DNA of 56,532 nt from an uncultured Oceanospirillaceae bacterium (GTDB taxonomy: Bacteria > Pseudomonadota > Gammaproteobacteria > Pseudomonadales > Balneatricaceae): positions 1 to 56,532 of the forward strand of contig CAKZPE010000073.1 in NCBI GenBank assembly GCA_937138495.1, read 5' to 3'. Below, piece by piece: positions 18,901-28,163 of the stretch. The notes under the pieces were generated by a model. The model had not been told where the DNA came from. It saw nothing but the letters and a program-made list of their open reading frames with translations, and did no database searches. The position numbers and the translations under genes are program-made. Every line of letters begins with the position of its first letter. Position 1 is the stretch's first letter.

Positions 18901-20061
18901 TTAGCAGGCATCTCCCGATCCTGCCCGGTCACGGTTTTGTAACCAGTCCGCAATAGGGTCCAGCAGACTTGCGCCCAGCTTGGCAGAACGCCCCGGTGAC
19001 CAGCCCTGTACCGGATCCGGCTGCAGATCATAATCCTTAAATGGCATTTCCAGCGTCATCGCCGGACAATTATGATGCTGACCCACCCAGTTAGAGCACA
19101 TGGTCAGGGTTTCTTCACCGAATACTCCCGGCTCATACCCCCGTGCCATCTGAAAATCAGGATTGGCGGTCATCAACATTTCCTGGAAACGCTGCTCCGC
19201 TGCCAGAATAGCTTCAGGGGTGTCCGGATTATCTTCCTGGCCGGCAATAAAATTACACGGCAATGCTTCGTCACCATGAATGTCCAGATGCAGGTCTACA
19301 CCGCTCTGGGCCATATGCTGGCGCACCAGATACACTTCCGGGCTTTTTTCCATGGACGGCGTCATCCATTCCCGGTTGAGGTTAATCCCCGCAGCATTGG
19401 TCCGCAGATGTCCCCGCACGGAGCCGTCCGGATTCATGTTCGGTACAACGTAAAACACCAGTTGCTGGCTCAGCCGACGGGCCTGAGCATCGTCATTATC
19501 GAACAGACGCTCCAGAAACCCTTCTACCAGCCATTCTGCCATGGTTTCACCGGGATGCTGACGGGCAGTCACCCATACAGCCGCTTTTGCCACCGCCGGA
19601 TTACCAATCACCAGCAGGTCCAGATCCCGGCCATCCAGGGTTTGCCCCATCCGGACACTGCGACAGTTCCCGTGCTGTTCAGCCCAGGCCAGCAAATCCA
19701 GATGGCGCTCATAACTGTAAGGGGCAAAGTAGGCGTAATACAGGCTGTTAGTCTGTGGCTGATGCTCAATAATCAGCTCGCCGTTTTCATAACGGGTCGG
19801 TACCCGGAACCAGTGCTCCCGGTCATAGGATGCCACAGCCTGATAATCTTCCCAGCCATCCACATACGCAGCTTGCCCGGCATTGAGCAGACGCATTCGC
19901 ACCGGCTGGCCGGCAGCACCCTGTACACGGTAAAAAAACCACTGAAAAAAATCAGACTGATGATCACGGCGAATATTCAGCTGAATATCCGCCGGGTTAC
20001 GCTGATCCACCACCTCAATATTGCCCGCATCAAACGCGCAGCTAACGGTAAGCATAATCAT
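18901..20061 (-). CDS. M14-family cytosolic-type zinc carboxypeptidase
   Basis: A 386-residue protein of the cytosolic carboxypeptidase (Nna1-like) branch of M14. It has an N-terminal beta-sandwich (about 1-120) and the peptidase domain. Zinc ligands are in TARQHPGETMAEW (H, E) and DLHLDIHGDE (H); the catalytic Glu is in AMTLEMPFKD; NLNREW supplies substrate-binding residues. There is no signal peptide, so it acts inside the cell. Members of this branch can trim acidic residues or meso-DAP peptides, but the substrate here is unknown. It lies 60 bp after dppF, so imported peptides are plausible substrates. Confidence 0.88.
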   Translation of the reverse strand: MIMLTVSCAFDAGNIEVVDQRNPADIQLNIRRDHQSDFFQWFFYRVQGAAGQPVRMRLLNAGQAAYVDGWEDYQAVASYDREHWFRVPTRYENGELIIEHQPQTNSLYYAYFAPYSYERHLDLLAWAEQHGNCRSVRMGQTLDGRDLDLLVIGNPAVAKAAVWVTARQHPGETMAEWLVEGFLERLFDNDDAQARRLSQQLVFYVVPNMNPDGSVRGHLRTNAAGINLNREWMTPSMEKSPEVYLVRQHMAQSGVDLHLDIHGDEALPCNFIAGQEDNPDTPEAILAAEQRFQEMLMTANPDFQMARGYEPGVFGEETLTMCSNWVGQHHNCPAMTLEMPFKDYDLQPDPVQGWSPGRSAKLGASLLDPIADWLQNRDRAGSGDAC

Positions 20062-20121
20062 TATTCTCTTTGGCTAGACTCGAATGTGATATACGTACTT
20101 AAGAATAAGTATTATGACGTA

Positions 20122-21150
20122 TTAATCGATACGCTGCTCTTCCACGGCATGACACGCAACCTTAATGCCACCATCTGTTGACATAAGTTGCGGCTTTTCT
20201 TCCTTACAGCGGTCATTGGCATAAGGACAGCGGCCATGGAAGACACAACCACTCGGCAGATTAACCGGCGTGGACACCTCACCCTGCAGCTTAATATGAT
20301 TCGGACGGTCATCCGCCAGCTTCGGAATCGCCGACAGCAAAGCCTTAGTATAAGGATGGCGTGGCTGATCAAACACAGTATGACTGTCACCAATCTCACA
20401 CAGCGTTCCCAGGTACATCACCGCCACCCGGGTACCGAAATGTTCCACCACAGATAAATCGTGGGTAATAAACATGTAGGTCAGATCGCGCTGCTCCTGA
20501 GCATCCATCATCAGGTTCAGTACCTGCGCCTGAATAGATACGTCCAGTGCTGAAATCGGCTCATCCGCCACGATAAATTCAGGATCCACCGCCAGTGCGC
20601 GGGCAATGCTGATCCGCTGACGCTGACCGCCGGAAAACTCGTGAGGAAAACGCACACCCCAGCTTGGATCAACCCCGACAGAGTGCATCACCTCATGTAC
20701 CTTGTCCCGGACTTCCATCCGTGACCACTTAGGGTTATGAAACTTCACCGGTTCAGACAACGTTTCGGTAATGGTCATCCGCGGATTCAGTGACGCAAAC
20801 GGATTCTGAAAAATCATCTGCATCTTTTTACGGTACGGTAACATCTGCTGAGCAGACAGATTATCAATCCGCTCGCCGTCGTAACTTACAGTACCGCCGC
20901 TTGGTTCCAGCAGCCCCATCACCGTACGGGCGACGGTGGATTTACCGCAACCGGATTCACCCACAACGCACAGGGCTTCACCTTTAAAGATATCCAGATC
21001 CACACCGTTAATGGCATGAACAAATTCCTGATGACGCTTGATCTTACCGCCTTCAAAACGCAGCTGATCCAGAAAATCCCCGGAAATAGAAAAGCGTTTA
21101 TACAGGTCACGGACCTGCAGCAATGACTGCTTTGATTCTTGTGCTGACAC
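20122..21150 (-). CDS. dppF: Peptide ABC transporter ATPase DppF
   Basis: One of two ATPases of a dipeptide/oligopeptide importer. It has Walker A GESGCGKST, the ABC signature FSGGQRQRISIARAL, Walker B FIVADEPISALD and the C-terminal oligopeptide-transporter extension with Cys-rich CVFHGRCPYANDRC. A GTG at 21150 is chosen as start: it lies two bases after the dppD stop and has GGGGGAG seven bases upstream. An ATG at 21165 overlapping dppD is the alternative. The length of 342 residues is normal. Confidence 0.92.
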   Translation of the reverse strand: MSAQESKQSLLQVRDLYKRFSISGDFLDQLRFEGGKIKRHQEFVHAINGVDLDIFKGEALCVVGESGCGKSTVARTVMGLLEPSGGTVSYDGERIDNLSAQQMLPYRKKMQMIFQNPFASLNPRMTITETLSEPVKFHNPKWSRMEVRDKVHEVMHSVGVDPSWGVRFPHEFSGGQRQRISIARALAVDPEFIVADEPISALDVSIQAQVLNLMMDAQEQRDLTYMFITHDLSVVEHFGTRVAVMYLGTLCEIGDSHTVFDQPRHPYTKALLSAIPKLADDRPNHIKLQGEVSTPVNLPSGCVFHGRCPYANDRCKEEKPQLMSTDGGIKVACHAVEEQRID

Positions 21151-21151
21151 C

Positions 21152-22150
21152 TTAAGCTCCCCCATCCTGCGCCTTGTTCTCAGACTGCGCGACCAACTCT
21201 TCAACCATATGACATGCCACCAGGCATCCGCCTGAACGGGTAAACTCCGGAATGACCCGGCAACGTTCTGAAGCGTAGTCACAACGGTTACTGAACGCAC
21301 AGCCTTTCGGAATGGCCTGCAGACTCGGCATAGAGCCACGAATCTGCTGCAAACGCTCACCGCGTACGCCCATTTGTGGCAGGGCATTAATCAGACCCTG
21401 GGTATAAGGATGCTGGGCATCATTGATAATTTCGTTGGTGGGTCCCTGCTCAATCACCCGGCCGGCATACATCACCATGGTGCGCTGGGTTACCTGAGAC
21501 ACAACCCCCAGATCGTGGGTGATCAGAATCAGGGCAACGTTGTTACGTTCACACAGTTCCAGCATCAGCTCCATGATCTCAGCCTGAATGGTGACATCCA
21601 GTGCCGTGGTTGGCTCATCGGCAATGATCAGATCCGGGTCCATCAGCAGCCCAATGGCAATTACGATCCGCTGACGCATACCGCCAGACAGCTCATGTGG
21701 ATACTGATCCAGACGTGTTTCCGGTGAAGGAATCTGTACCTGCATCAGCTTCTGCAGCGCAATTTTACGCGCAGCCGCTTTGCTGATCTGACGGTGTGCC
21801 AGCAGACACTCAATCATCTGATCACCGATGGTCAGCACCGGATTCAGGGTCATCATCGGATCCTGGAAGATCATCGCGATACGGTTACCACGGATGGTAC
21901 GCATATCTTTGTCATTCAGGTTCTGCAGGCTCTTACCTTCAAACCGGACATCACCGGCGGAGATACGGCCTGGCTGAGAAATCAGGTTCAGAATGGAAAA
22001 ACCTAATACCGATTTGCCGGCACCGGACTCACCCACCACACCGATCCGCTCGCCGCGTTCCAGAGAAAAGTTAATATCACGAAGGGCTTTTACTGCGCCG
22101 CTGCGTAAACCAAAACTGACTTCTAAGTTTTTTACATCTAATAATGCCAT
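21152..22150 (-). CDS. dppD: Peptide ABC transporter ATPase DppD
   Basis: The second ATPase of the importer, 332 residues. Walker A is GESGAGKSV, the signature is LSGGMRQRIVIAIGL and Walker B is LIIADEPTTALD. The C-terminal extension carries the Cys motif CAFSNRCDYASERC seen in peptide-transport ATPases. It lies 4 bp from dppC and its end is almost adjacent to dppF, so all four genes form one operon. Confidence 0.93.
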   Translation of the reverse strand: MALLDVKNLEVSFGLRSGAVKALRDINFSLERGERIGVVGESGAGKSVLGFSILNLISQPGRISAGDVRFEGKSLQNLNDKDMRTIRGNRIAMIFQDPMMTLNPVLTIGDQMIECLLAHRQISKAAARKIALQKLMQVQIPSPETRLDQYPHELSGGMRQRIVIAIGLLMDPDLIIADEPTTALDVTIQAEIMELMLELCERNNVALILITHDLGVVSQVTQRTMVMYAGRVIEQGPTNEIINDAQHPYTQGLINALPQMGVRGERLQQIRGSMPSLQAIPKGCAFSNRCDYASERCRVIPEFTRSGGCLVACHMVEELVAQSENKAQDGGA

Positions 22151-22154
22151 TGGC

Positions 22155-23108
22155 TTACCCCTTATAAAGCTTCGGGTTCAGAACATCACGCAGCCAATCG
22201 CCCAGTAAGTTCATTACCAGCACCAGCACCACTAATACCACACCCGGAATCACAGTGATCCACCAGATACCGGAGAAGATAAACTCAAAACCACTGGAAA
22301 TCAGCGACCCCAGTGACGGCTGAGACACCGGCATACCCAGCCCCAGGAAGGACAGCGCTGCCTCAGAGATAATCGCGTTTGCCACCTGTACCGTTGAGAT
22401 AACCAGAATCGGCGATAAGGTATTCGGCAGAATATGACGGAACATGATCCGCGGTGCCCGCAGGCCCATGACCCGGGCAGCATCCACATACTCTTTTTCC
22501 TTTTCAGCCAGTACAGACGCCCGGACAGTCCGTGCATATTGCGGCCATTCTGCAATGCCAATTACCAGAATCAGCATCACCATCGCCAGATCCTGGTACA
22601 GCTGTGTCCCGAAAGTGGCCTGGAAAACCGCCAGCACAACAATCGCCACCATCATGGTTGAGAATGACAGCTGAACGTCCGCCATGCGCATCAGCAGACT
22701 GTCGACTTTACCGCCCACATAACCGGCCACCAGACCGATACAGATGCCCAGCAACGCCTGCAGCAGTACTGCACAAATACCAATGGTCAGAGAGACCCGG
22801 GTACCGTAAAGAATGGTCGACCACAGATCCCGGCCCTGGGCATCAGTCCCCAGCCAGAAATCCGACTCACCTTCTTCCTGCCAGCTCGGTGGCAGTTCAG
22901 AATTCATAATATCAATGCTGGCCGGATCATAAGGATCAAACGGTGCCAGCAGTGGCGCCAGTAACGCCATCAGAATGTAGGCTACAAATACCATGAAGCT
23001 CAGCTGAGCCACACGGTCAATTTTAAAACTGTGCCAGAAATGCGATTTCACAAATCGCTGCATCATGGTTGGCGCTTCATCCGCCAGTGCAGAAGATGTC
23101 TGAGTCAT
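22155..23108 (-). CDS. dppC: Peptide ABC transporter permease DppC
   Basis: An inner-membrane permease of 317 residues, with an N-terminal helix after a cytoplasmic extension and five more hydrophobic segments. The cytoplasmic coupling (EAA) loop is EYVDAARVMGLRAPRIMFRH. It lies 2 bp after dppB and 4 bp before dppD. The DppC assignment follows from the N-terminal OppC-type extension and gene order. Confidence 0.92.
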   Translation of the reverse strand: MTQTSSALADEAPTMMQRFVKSHFWHSFKIDRVAQLSFMVFVAYILMALLAPLLAPFDPYDPASIDIMNSELPPSWQEEGESDFWLGTDAQGRDLWSTILYGTRVSLTIGICAVLLQALLGICIGLVAGYVGGKVDSLLMRMADVQLSFSTMMVAIVVLAVFQATFGTQLYQDLAMVMLILVIGIAEWPQYARTVRASVLAEKEKEYVDAARVMGLRAPRIMFRHILPNTLSPILVISTVQVANAIISEAALSFLGLGMPVSQPSLGSLISSGFEFIFSGIWWITVIPGVVLVVLVLVMNLLGDWLRDVLNPKLYKG

Positions 23109-23110
23109 AC

Positions 23111-24085
23111 TTATTTGCCCCCAAACAGTTTCACGGTTGGATTCACCAAACCATAAATCAAATCAACAATGGTGTTGGTGATGACGAAAATCGCCCCAAC
23201 AACAATCAGGTATGCCACGATCAGTGGCGTATCCACCCGGTTTACCGCTTCCAGAAACAGGAAGCCCATGCCCGGCCACTGGAATACCGTTTCCGTCAGA
23301 ATCGTATAAGCCACCATAGTGCCGATCTGTACACCGCCCACGGTGATGACAGGCAGCATGGTATTTTTCAGGGCATGCAAAAAGTAAATACGGGTTGGTG
23401 ACAAGCCTTTCGCCCGGGCAAATTTCACGTACTCAGACTGCAACACCTCCATCATTTCCGAACGGATAAGGCGGATAAACAACGGCAGCATGATTGACGC
23501 CAGGGTAATACACGGCAGCACCAGATGGATCAGTCCGTCGGTGGTCGCAAACGCAGTATCCCAGCCAAAAATATGGCCCGCTTCGCCACGGCCGTAGGAC
23601 GGCATCCAGCCAAGCTCAATCGAAAACAGATAGATCAGGCCAATGGCTGTCAGAAATACCGGAATCGAAATCCCCACGGTACTGAAGCCCATGACCAGTT
23701 TGGAAAGCAAGCTGCGGGGCTTAATGGCAGCATACACCCCCAACGGTACGGAAAAGCCGATAATAATAATGGTCGCACCAAACACCAGATCCAGGGTGGC
23801 TGGCAGCTTAGCAAGAATCACCTGCAAAGCAGGTTCTTTAAAGAAGTAAGAAGTCCCCAGGTCGCCCTGAACGGCATTCTCAGCAAACCGAAGATAACGT
23901 TCCAGAAACGGGTCATTAAGTCCCAGCTCATCACGAAGCGCCTGACGTTCCTCCTCTGATACCGACTGCCCTACCAGTTCCCGCAACGGGTCCCCCAGGT
24001 TGTCCTGTATCGAAAAGCTGATGATGCTTATCACAAACATCACCACGATAGCTTGTGCTAAGCGTTTGATTAAAAAAGCGAACAT
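23111..24085 (-). CDS. dppB: Peptide ABC transporter permease DppB
   Basis: A 324-residue inner-membrane permease, N-terminal FLIKRLAQAIVVMFVISIISF typical of DppB/OppB, six hydrophobic segments, and the coupling loop EYVKFARAKGLSPTRIYFLH. It is the first intact transporter gene; 161 bp separate it from the chimeric gene that takes the dppA position. Confidence 0.92.
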   Translation of the reverse strand: MFAFLIKRLAQAIVVMFVISIISFSIQDNLGDPLRELVGQSVSEEERQALRDELGLNDPFLERYLRFAENAVQGDLGTSYFFKEPALQVILAKLPATLDLVFGATIIIIGFSVPLGVYAAIKPRSLLSKLVMGFSTVGISIPVFLTAIGLIYLFSIELGWMPSYGRGEAGHIFGWDTAFATTDGLIHLVLPCITLASIMLPLFIRLIRSEMMEVLQSEYVKFARAKGLSPTRIYFLHALKNTMLPVITVGGVQIGTMVAYTILTETVFQWPGMGFLFLEAVNRVDTPLIVAYLIVVGAIFVITNTIVDLIYGLVNPTVKLFGGK

Positions 24086-24246
24086 AGAATTCAGCCTGCA
24101 AACATAAGTATTTCCGTTCGGGTACAGTGCACCCTCCCGGCTAGCGAGTAGTTATAATTCAGTCGTTTATCTGATCAGGAATGAAGGGCTCAATTCAATT
24201 GGCGAACCGAGCCCTCAGTTGCAGCCCGAAGGCTGCAGACAGCGAT

Positions 24247-25383
24247 TTATCGCTTGATTACCAGGTCACCCAGGTACGGGAAGTTCATCTTGTTAACAAC
24301 CGGCTCAATCTCTACACCTTTAGCAGATGCCCACGCCAGGTTCTGCCAGTGCAGTGGGATGAAAGCAGCATCATCGTACAGCATCTGTTCGATCTGTTGC
24401 ATCAGCTCAGCACGCTTGGCAGGATCGGTTTCAACGTTAGCCTGCATCATCAGCTTGTCAGCTTCAGGGTTACAGTAGTTGCCGCTGTTGTACTGACCCA
24501 GACCGCTATCAGCATCCGGACACGCAGACAGGAACTCATAGAAGTTGTTGGAATCTTCCGTATCTGCATGCCAGCCAATCATCATGATATCTGCTGCACG
24601 TTCGTCAAAGGTTGGCCAGTACTGTGCTTTAGGCATCGTTTTCAGGTCAACGGTGATACCAACCTTAGCCAGCATAGAAACCACCGCCTGTGCGATCTTC
24701 TCATCGTTCACGTAACGGTTGTTTGGCGCCATCATCGTCAGCGTCAGACCATCTTCGTAACCGGCTTCCTTCATCAGCGCTTTCGCTTTCTTCAGGTCGT
24801 AACGCGGCTTCAGATCCGGGTTATACCCCAGGTAACCTTCAGGGCTCATCTGCGCAGCAGGGGTTGCAAAACCGCGCATGATCTTCTTAACAATGCCTTC
24901 GTTGTTAATCGCATGAACGATTGCCTGACGAACGCGAACGTCTTTCAGCGCTTCAACACGGTTCTGGTTCATCTGGAACGTGATGATACGGGTACCCGGC
25001 ATCGTCACCAGATCAACCTTATCGTTACCGTCGATGCGCTTATGATCGGTTGGCGGAACAGGCATCAGCACCAGAGAGCTGGCGATAACCGGCACCTGAT
25101 AGCGCGCTGCCAACGTATCCTGCATACAGCTTAGAAAGCCACAGGACGTCACCAGCAAATCGATCCCCTGAGCCTGCAGCTCATCACCGGCTTCTAACAA
25201 CGTTTGTTGCAAAGCCGCTTCCGGGGCGTCACTGCCCACCACATTATCAACCCTGGCGGCATCGACCCGCCGGATAATCACCTCACAGGGTAATGAATCC
25301 GGATTACCGATATCCCCGGTTAGCCGGGGAAACCGGGTATTGAGCATCAGCACCCCAACCTTAAAACACGCCACTGAAGACAT
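24247..25383 (-). pseudogene. Chimeric gene: Asp/Glu racemase N-terminus fused to C-terminal half of a DppA-type binding protein
   Basis: The 378-residue reading frame joins two unrelated parts. Residues 1 to about 106 look like an Asp/Glu/hydantoin racemase (VGVLMLNTRFPRLTGDIGNP, the catalytic-Cys motif LVTSCGFLSC, then VPVIASSLVL). From about residue 108 (PVPPTDHKRIDGND onward to YLGDLVIKR) it is the C-terminal half of a family-5 peptide-binding protein. The binding protein has lost its signal peptide and first lobe; the racemase has lost its second domain and second catalytic Cys. The junction is near 25060-25070. A single in-frame deletion between neighbouring genes explains it, or a misassembly. 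Neither half is likely to work. The ATG at 25383 is preferred to a GTG at 25395. Confidence 0.85.
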
Positions 25384-25450
25384 ACTTAAACTCACAACCT
25401 GATTAACTGTTTAATCCCGATAAACGAGACACTAGGTGATCTCATAAAAA

Positions 25451-25482
25451 CTGTATACAATACTGTAGACTAAAACGTCTAC
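25451..25482. promoter_or_regulatory. Putative GntR operator and adjoining inverted repeat
   Basis: CTGTATACAA at 25451-25460 matches the GTATAC-centred palindromes bound by FCD-type GntR regulators. Beside it, a perfect inverted repeat GTAGAC-TAAAAC-GTCTAC lies at 25465-25482. Both sit between the chimeric gene and the divergent FAD oxidoreductase, 40-70 bp before the latter's start. Confidence 0.5.
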
Positions 25483-25522
25483 CATAATTATAACGCTAAA
25501 GACCGGAAAATACGTCCACTCC

Positions 25523-26800
25523 ATGCTGCAAGATCAAACCCGGAATTCTGCCAATCTGGCCGCCCCCGACAGTGTCTGTGTACTGGGTGCCGGCATTGTC
25601 GGTGTCAGCTGTGCACTCGAACTGCAACGTCAGGGCTTTCAGGTAACCCTCATTGACCGCAGTGAAGCCGTCATTGAAACCTCCTACGGTAACGCCGGCG
25701 TACTGGCCACCAGTTCAGTGCTGCCAATGAACAATGCCCGGCTGTGGAAGTCTGTTCTGCCAATGCTCCTTGGAAGGTCCCCTTCCCTGCGTTACCAGGC
25801 CAGCTACCTGCTGCGAAACAGCCGCTGGCTGGCCCGTTTTATGGCCAATGCTAATCAGGCATCAGACAGTCACCGGGTCGCCGCCCTTAATTCGCTGGTG
25901 CGTCAGAGTATGACTCTGCACCAACGGTGGCTACAGCAGGCCGGCTGCGAGCAACGCCTGCGAACAACCGGCTGGCTGAAACTTTACAGCACTCAGAACA
26001 GCTTTGAGGCAGCCGCATACGAACGTCGCCTGCTGACAACGGCCGGCGTCGACATGCAGATCCTCAGTTGCGAAGAATTACATCAGCTTGAACCCGGCTT
26101 ACAGCAAACCTATCACTGCGCGACCTGGATAAAGGATACCGCCAGTGTGGATAATCCTGCACAGGTTGCCCTCGCTTACCGACAGCTCTTTATCGACGCC
26201 GGTGGTCAGTTCCGGGTGGCTGATGTCCACAGGGTAAAACACTCATCACTGGGCTTTGAGTTATGCACCTTTGACGCACAACTCAACTGTGAAAAGCTGG
26301 TCATTGCGCTTGGCCCCTGGAGTAACGACCTGTTATCACAGTTAGACTGTAAACTGCCAATGGCCTATGAACGGGGCTACCACCAGCATTTCAGTACTTC
26401 GGCTCAACAACCACTCAACCGTCCCATTCACGATGTGGACGGCAGTTATGTACTGACGCCGATGGAGCAGGGTTACCGGCTCAGCTCAGGCGTTGAGCTT
26501 AAAGAGCGGGATGCCCCCCCCAGCCCGGTCCAGCTGGAAGCGGTTATTCCCAATGCCCGCCGGGCATTTCCGCTGGATCACCCCCTTGACCAGCCCTGGC
26601 TGGGACGGCGCCCCACCCTCCCGGATGCCTTACCGGCCATCGGTGAAGTACAGCACTGCCCCGGTCTCTGGCTGGCCACCGGCCACCACCACATCGGTTT
26701 CAGTACAGGTCCGGCAACCGGGCAATTACTGGCACAGCTGATGTCAGCGAAACAAGCGGACATCACTGCAGCCCCTTTCTCACCAAACCGGTTCTTCTGA
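25523..26800 (+). CDS. FAD-dependent oxidoreductase, D-amino-acid dehydrogenase-like
   Basis: A 425-residue DAO-fold flavoprotein. The FAD-binding Rossmann motif is VLGAGIVGVSCALELQRQG (about residues 20-38), with the DadA-like follow-up SYGNAGVLATSSVLPM. The C-terminal WLATGHHHIGFSTGPATGQL closes the FAD site. DadA-type enzymes oxidise D-amino acids to 2-oxo acids and pass electrons to the respiratory chain. It is divergent from a locus that once held a racemase, and a putative GntR operator lies in its promoter. The true substrate could also be another secondary or primary amine. Confidence 0.85.
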   Translation: MLQDQTRNSANLAAPDSVCVLGAGIVGVSCALELQRQGFQVTLIDRSEAVIETSYGNAGVLATSSVLPMNNARLWKSVLPMLLGRSPSLRYQASYLLRNSRWLARFMANANQASDSHRVAALNSLVRQSMTLHQRWLQQAGCEQRLRTTGWLKLYSTQNSFEAAAYERRLLTTAGVDMQILSCEELHQLEPGLQQTYHCATWIKDTASVDNPAQVALAYRQLFIDAGGQFRVADVHRVKHSSLGFELCTFDAQLNCEKLVIALGPWSNDLLSQLDCKLPMAYERGYHQHFSTSAQQPLNRPIHDVDGSYVLTPMEQGYRLSSGVELKERDAPPSPVQLEAVIPNARRAFPLDHPLDQPWLGRRPTLPDALPAIGEVQHCPGLWLATGHHHIGFSTGPATGQLLAQLMSAKQADITAAPFSPNRFF

Positions 26801-26806
26801 AAGCCA

Positions 26807-26830
26807 CAGCAGGCTATGCCCTGCTGTTCC
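26807..26830 (+). terminator. Possible terminator hairpin
   Basis: The stem CAGCAGG / CCTGCTG with a six-base loop lies just after the FAD oxidoreductase stop. No good T-run follows, so termination is uncertain. Confidence 0.35.
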
Positions 26831-26953
26831 CTGTAACTCAACGTCTGACAGCATACCTGTGCTTCTCTGATTCAACCCAACTCCCCCGCGATGGAGCAAT
26901 TAGGCGATTTTCTCAGGTAATCGATAAATACAGGCGTTCCGGCTATTCTAAAA

Positions 26954-26963
26954 CTGTATACAG
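26954..26963. promoter_or_regulatory. Putative GntR operator
   Basis: A perfect 10-bp palindrome CTGTATACAG, preceded by AAA as in the other two copies, about 100-130 bp before the 2-oxoglutarate oxygenase gene. Confidence 0.5.
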
Positions 26964-27053
26964 ATTGGTATAAAGTAATATATTCAATATTCGGTCAGAG
27001 CCATTCTGTACCGTTCATACTAAAAACATCCGGCGCAGGCATACGCAGTCAGT

Positions 27054-28076
27054 ATGTGTGCGTCTGAATTCGGGGCCTCTCATATGCAAGCGAACAACCA
27101 GGATTACGCTGCCGCCAAAGCTTTATCACCGGAAGATATTCCTGTGATCGACTTTGCACCGCTGATTCAGAATGGCGACATCGAAGCCGTCAGCCAGCCT
27201 CTGATGGAAGCCGCACTGAATACCGGATTTTTCTATATAAAAAACCACGGCATTGATCCGCGACTTATCGATAATGCGCTGGAAACGTCAAAAGAATTCT
27301 TCCGCCTGCCCGCCGGGCAAAAACAGGAAGTCGCTGTAAACACCTCCCAACGGGGCTGGCTTGCACCGGGCATGGCAACTCTGGAAGGCGCTAAAACCCA
27401 CGACCTGAAAGAAATATTCTTTACCGGCCCGGAACACTGGTCAGATGCCCTGTTAGCAAAAAAAGCCCGGATTCCCCTGATTGCAGATAACCTCTGGCCA
27501 GCATTTTATCCGGCGCTAAAAGACAATGTTCTGCCTTATTACGATGCCGTCTGCCAGCTTGGCCATCAGGTCCTTAAAGCCATTGCTGTCGGCATGGGGG
27601 AAGAATCAGACTTCTTCGCCAAACGCTATACCAGCCCCCTTGGCCGGGGTCAGCTGGTGTATTACCCCCGTTCCAGTTCAGAAGACGAAGCTCAGGAACG
27701 CTTCGGTGCGGCGGCACATACTGACTTTGGGGTAATCACCCTGTTACTGCAGGACAATAATGGCGGCCTGCAGGTGCTGAATAAGCAGAATGAATGGGTA
27801 GAGGCCCAGCCAATTGACGGTACCTTTGTCTGTAATATTGGTGACCTGCTGCACCGCTGGACCAATAATCACCTGTCTTCCAACCTGCACAGGGTGATCA
27901 ACCGTTCCGGCAACGAACGCTTTTCGATGCCTATCTTCTTCGACCCGGATCCGGATGCCATCATCGACTCGCGGGATTTTAAAAAGCTGGCGAACGAAGA
28001 GGCTAAATACCCGGCGGTATCGGTGGCAGATTACATCGACAGCAAAAACCGGAAAGCCTTTGCCCAATATAAGTAA
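27054..28076 (+). CDS. 2-oxoglutarate/Fe(II) oxygenase, isopenicillin-N-synthase-like family
   Basis: A 340-residue cytosolic oxygenase. The DIOX N-terminal pattern IPVIDFAPLIQ is followed by GFFYIKNHGID; the Fe(II) ligands are in AAHTDFGVITLL (H, D) and SNLHRVINRS (H), and RFSMPIFFDP gives the RxS co-substrate motif. Bacterial members oxidise diverse small molecules and the substrate here is unknown. ATG at 27054 is the first start; ATG at 27084 with GGGG eight bases before it is equally possible. A CTGTATACAG motif shared with the TRAP operon suggests common control by the GntR regulator at 33 kb. Confidence 0.88.
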   Translation: MCASEFGASHMQANNQDYAAAKALSPEDIPVIDFAPLIQNGDIEAVSQPLMEAALNTGFFYIKNHGIDPRLIDNALETSKEFFRLPAGQKQEVAVNTSQRGWLAPGMATLEGAKTHDLKEIFFTGPEHWSDALLAKKARIPLIADNLWPAFYPALKDNVLPYYDAVCQLGHQVLKAIAVGMGEESDFFAKRYTSPLGRGQLVYYPRSSSEDEAQERFGAAAHTDFGVITLLLQDNNGGLQVLNKQNEWVEAQPIDGTFVCNIGDLLHRWTNNHLSSNLHRVINRSGNERFSMPIFFDPDPDAIIDSRDFKKLANEEAKYPAVSVADYIDSKNRKAFAQYK

Positions 28077-28084
28077 ACAACAAC

Positions 28085-28107
28085 CCTGCGGCACCGCCGC
28101 AGGATTT
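28085..28107 (+). terminator. Terminator of the 2-oxoglutarate oxygenase gene
   Basis: The stem CCTGCGG / CCGCAGG with a five-base loop is followed by ATTTTC, just after the stop codon. Confidence 0.75.
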
Positions 28108-28163
28108 TCAGTCAGTAAAAACCAGTCGCTTTCCCGGAGTAGTCAGCCTTAACAATTCAGCCT

